Shown: piece after piece, positions 62,072-64,000 of the stretch
Numbering within the stretch: the first letter of the stretch is position 1
How the letters are laid out: each line of letters opens with the position of its first letter
Source: Aculops lycopersici
Lineage: Eukaryota > Arthropoda > Arachnida > Trombidiformes > Eriophyidae
Direction of reading: 5' to 3'
Length of the DNA: 64,000 bases
Assembly (NCBI GenBank): GCA_015350385.1
Contig: WNKI01000002.1
Span: 1,772,663 to 1,836,662, forward strand
Position numbers and translations under genes: made by a program
Notes under the pieces: generated by a model
Told to the model about the DNA's origin: nothing
Database searches by the model: none
What the model saw: the letters and a program-made list of their open reading frames with translations, nothing else

Positions 62072-63310
62072 ATGTCGAGGAGATCGCATCCAAATAAAAT
62101 TCTGCAGAGTATTGATCGAGGAAGACTTGAGGAAACTTACGACACAATTTATAACCTTCAGGAGAGACTAAGCATTAGCGACGATTACCTTCTGAATACA
62201 ACGCGGGGCACAGTTCAAGACAAAGACAATGAAGGCCGACTTAGAACTTTGCTGTCGGCCTCAATCTTGGCCCGGGACAACTTGACCACCTGGTATCTGC
62301 TGACTTCTAAAGTCGAGCTCAATGTCACCATATCTCTATTGACTGCAAAGATAAAATTCGTGGAATTCAAATTAGCCGAGCGCGACGGTCTCGATCTTCA
62401 CCAGGCATGCAGTCTATCTCTCGTAGACTTTTGCAACATATTATCAGACATGACTGTAACGGATAAAGATGACAAGAAGACGATGCACATGGTATCAAAA
62501 GAGGTTGGGATTCCAGTTTGGTTGTCTAATTATCGAAACCAAATCTGTCACGTTCCCTCTGAGGGACCAAGTATATCAATTTTGGTTCCTCTTGTAGTTA
62601 AGTCGCTCGACTATTTGCGAGATTTCTTCTGGGCCAGGGTATTCGAGGTTGCAACTCTCGACGAACAGGATCTCAGAAATCTAGTCATGTTCATTCTCAG
62701 TCAGACAGATTTTATTTCCGTTAACCAAGATATCCATTTGAAGAAGCAGGTCTCTTGTAGCAAAAGAAGAATCAAAACAATGGAAGAAGAAACGACAAAG
62801 CTGAAGCGAGCTTGCATAAGAGTCCGAAAGATGCTTCGTCATCACCCTTCTCAAGCCATGAACATAGTGATTGATCTCCTTGTCGAACACGAGCCTAAAG
62901 TTGGGGACAGGAATGTGGGTCTTGTATTCGAGCAAATCCTCCTCAATGGGCAGATTGAATTTTTCATATCTAATCTCATACGGAGAGTACAAGAGCGCCG
63001 AGCCAAGATGAAAACCATCCTTTGGCTCAGATCTGCTCTATCCATGGTGAATTTGTCCAAAAAGAAGAGGCTCAAGCAACTCATACGTGAGCACGGAATC
63101 TGCCCTTCGAATAAGATAGTCCGATCAGTCGATCTTCCCGCCGTGAAATGTTGTCAGATCGCTTACAAGTTGGCTAGAACTGATAGTAGTCATTCCCGTG
63201 GATTCATTCTTAGGTTACGCTATAAATTGGCACAAACTATCGGCAAAGATCGGGTTGAGTTACTCGCCAATCTAATGAAAGTGGCACTTTCCAAACCCGA
63301 ATCGGTGTAA
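62072..63310 (+). CDS. LAS1L: LAS1-like ribosome-biogenesis endoribonuclease
   Basis: LAS1 is a HEPN-fold nuclease that cuts the ITS2 spacer of pre-rRNA in a complex with the kinase NOL9/Grc3. The N-terminal 200 residues fit the family helix by helix. They include ARDNLTTWYLLTSKV, SLSLVDFCNIL and GIPVWLSNYRNQICH, with the HEPN pair Arg155 and His160 (R, four residues, H). LVVKSLDYLRDFFW follows. The remaining 210 residues are helical without a clear domain. At 412 residues it lacks the long acidic C-terminal part of vertebrate LAS1L. Single exon; AATAAA at 63351-63356. Confidence 0.82.
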   Translation: MSRRSHPNKILQSIDRGRLEETYDTIYNLQERLSISDDYLLNTTRGTVQDKDNEGRLRTLLSASILARDNLTTWYLLTSKVELNVTISLLTAKIKFVEFKLAERDGLDLHQACSLSLVDFCNILSDMTVTDKDDKKTMHMVSKEVGIPVWLSNYRNQICHVPSEGPSISILVPLVVKSLDYLRDFFWARVFEVATLDEQDLRNLVMFILSQTDFISVNQDIHLKKQVSCSKRRIKTMEEETTKLKRACIRVRKMLRHHPSQAMNIVIDLLVEHEPKVGDRNVGLVFEQILLNGQIEFFISNLIRRVQERRAKMKTILWLRSALSMVNLSKKKRLKQLIREHGICPSNKIVRSVDLPAVKCCQIAYKLARTDSSHSRGFILRLRYKLAQTIGKDRVELLANLMKVALSKPESV

Positions 63311-63350
63311 TAATTTATGTTATGTCGTCCTGTGATCTTTCAGACCGACC

Positions 63351-63356
63351 AATAAA
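63351..63356 (+). terminator. Polyadenylation signal of LAS1L
   Basis: AATAAA about 40 bases past the LAS1L stop, just before the convergent gene's stop at 63370. Confidence 0.5.
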
Positions 63357-63369
63357 ATCTTGCAATCCT

Positions 63370-64000
63370 TCACAGATTCTCGCTTTCTCTCCTCTCGAGA
63401 GTGGACTCTGAGTGTCTCGATAAGGAGCTAAACTCATAGGAGGATGTTCGTCTCGGGTTAATGAAACTCTCGTCCCTCAAATCGCCAGTATATCGCGTCT
63501 CGTCTTCCCTTTTATCTGCGCGAATAAGTCCTTTCTGTTGGTAGAGGATGAGCATTATGGCGAGAGTGGACATTAGGGCCACGCAAACGCTCGACAGGAT
63601 GGCCACAAGGATTGTTTGCCAGCTTACCTGGTTGCAGTCCTCGATGGTTAAAATGAACTGGATGGCGTTGACTGCTTGTCTCCGCTCACGAGGAGTTCCA
63701 TCGATGTTGTTAATTCTAATTATTTGAAGCTTAAGATTCGTCTCGGTTTGCTCAAGTTGCTCAACTCGGTGCACTAGCTTGAGTTCTCTTTCGCGAGTTA
63801 TATCAAATTTTTCCTGCAGTTCACCTGGCAAGACGAAGGGATCAGTGTGAGGTAAGTCATTTGCACGTCGGTTGGTTATGTAACCGAATCAAATCAATTG
63901 GTAACCAAAAGAGGGCGAGCCAGCGACTCTGGGGTCAACTCACCTCTGAAACATGGCTTAGTGTGGTCGGTGTCGGGTGTTATCTTGATCGGGTAAACGA
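63370..64000 (-). CDS. C-terminal exons of a single-pass membrane protein (partial)
   Basis: Two exons are visible: one running from the window edge to 63944 (donor GTGAGT) and one from 63824 to 63370 (acceptor TTGCCAG), with a 119-bp intron in phase 1. The joined end encodes KITPDTDHTKPCFRGEL, then a Glu/Leu/Thr-rich helical stretch and a Cys in IEDCNQVSW. One membrane helix (ILVAILSSVCVALMSTLAIM) is followed by a charged cytoplasmic tail with Arg/Ser/Tyr. The layout suggests an extracellular N-terminus beyond the window. I do not recognise the family. Confidence 0.65.

Noticed and set aside
1..64000. CRISPR arrays, bacterial operons, prophage or plasmid functions
   Set aside because: Spliceosomal introns, polyadenylation signals and animal-specific genes show nuclear animal DNA; no regularly spaced repeat array is present.

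Overview
The window is nuclear DNA of an invertebrate animal, most probably an arthropod. Supporting this are a secreted chitin-binding (CBM14) mucin, an insulin-like peptide, a Patched-family protein, NKAIN, 53BP1-like and 4EHP genes, and copia-class retroelements. Genes are compact: most coding regions are one uninterrupted exon, and the introns that can be placed are only about 70-115 bp with GT...AG ends. A small-genome lineage such as an acariform mite would fit, but that is inference and no marker here settles it.

Region 1 (about 1-11.6 kb) is a transposable-element graveyard. It holds a pogo/Tigger-like transposase fragment and two decayed copia-type polyproteins. Three non-autonomous DNA elements with 8-bp target duplications and GG-starting inverted ends are inserted in it. 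A 354-bp miniature LTR element (TRIM) and a solo LTR with its own 5-bp target duplication are also present. The nesting is up to three levels deep (solo LTR inside a DNA element inside a copia element).

Region 2 (11.6-13.8 kb) is a mosaic of broken gene copies. It contains a near-identical partial copy of the DOMON gene that lies downstream, an older diverged DOMON fragment, and a frameshifted, truncated SNAP-29-like SNARE copy fused to that fragment.

Region 3 (14-64 kb) is gene-dense and alternates between strands. In order: MRPL18 (+), a two-DOMON membrane protein (-), a secreted Gln-rich coiled-coil protein (+), MARCH5 (-), MED20 (+), TAMM41 (-), a short-chain dehydrogenase (+), an insulin-like peptide (-), WDR48 (+), NKAIN (-), a BED-like zinc-finger protein (-), HIP1 (+), glucocerebrosidase (-), a CBM14 mucin (-), an unrecognised nuclear-type protein (+), NSUN4 (+), MTRES1 (-), a Patched-like protein (+), a 53BP1-like tandem-Tudor protein (+), eIF4E2/4EHP (-, four exons reconstructed here), LAS1L (+), and the 3' part of an unidentified one-pass membrane protein (-).

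Five genes have mitochondrial jobs (MRPL18, MARCH5, TAMM41, NSUN4, MTRES1). No operon logic is expected or seen. Neighbours are mostly convergent or divergent pairs with short shared 3' or promoter regions. The most unusual items are the Patched-like protein lacking the acidic residues of both transporter helices, the antisense coding overlap between 4EHP and the 53BP1-like gene, and the TRIM whose primer site matches the anticodon half of tRNA-Asn.
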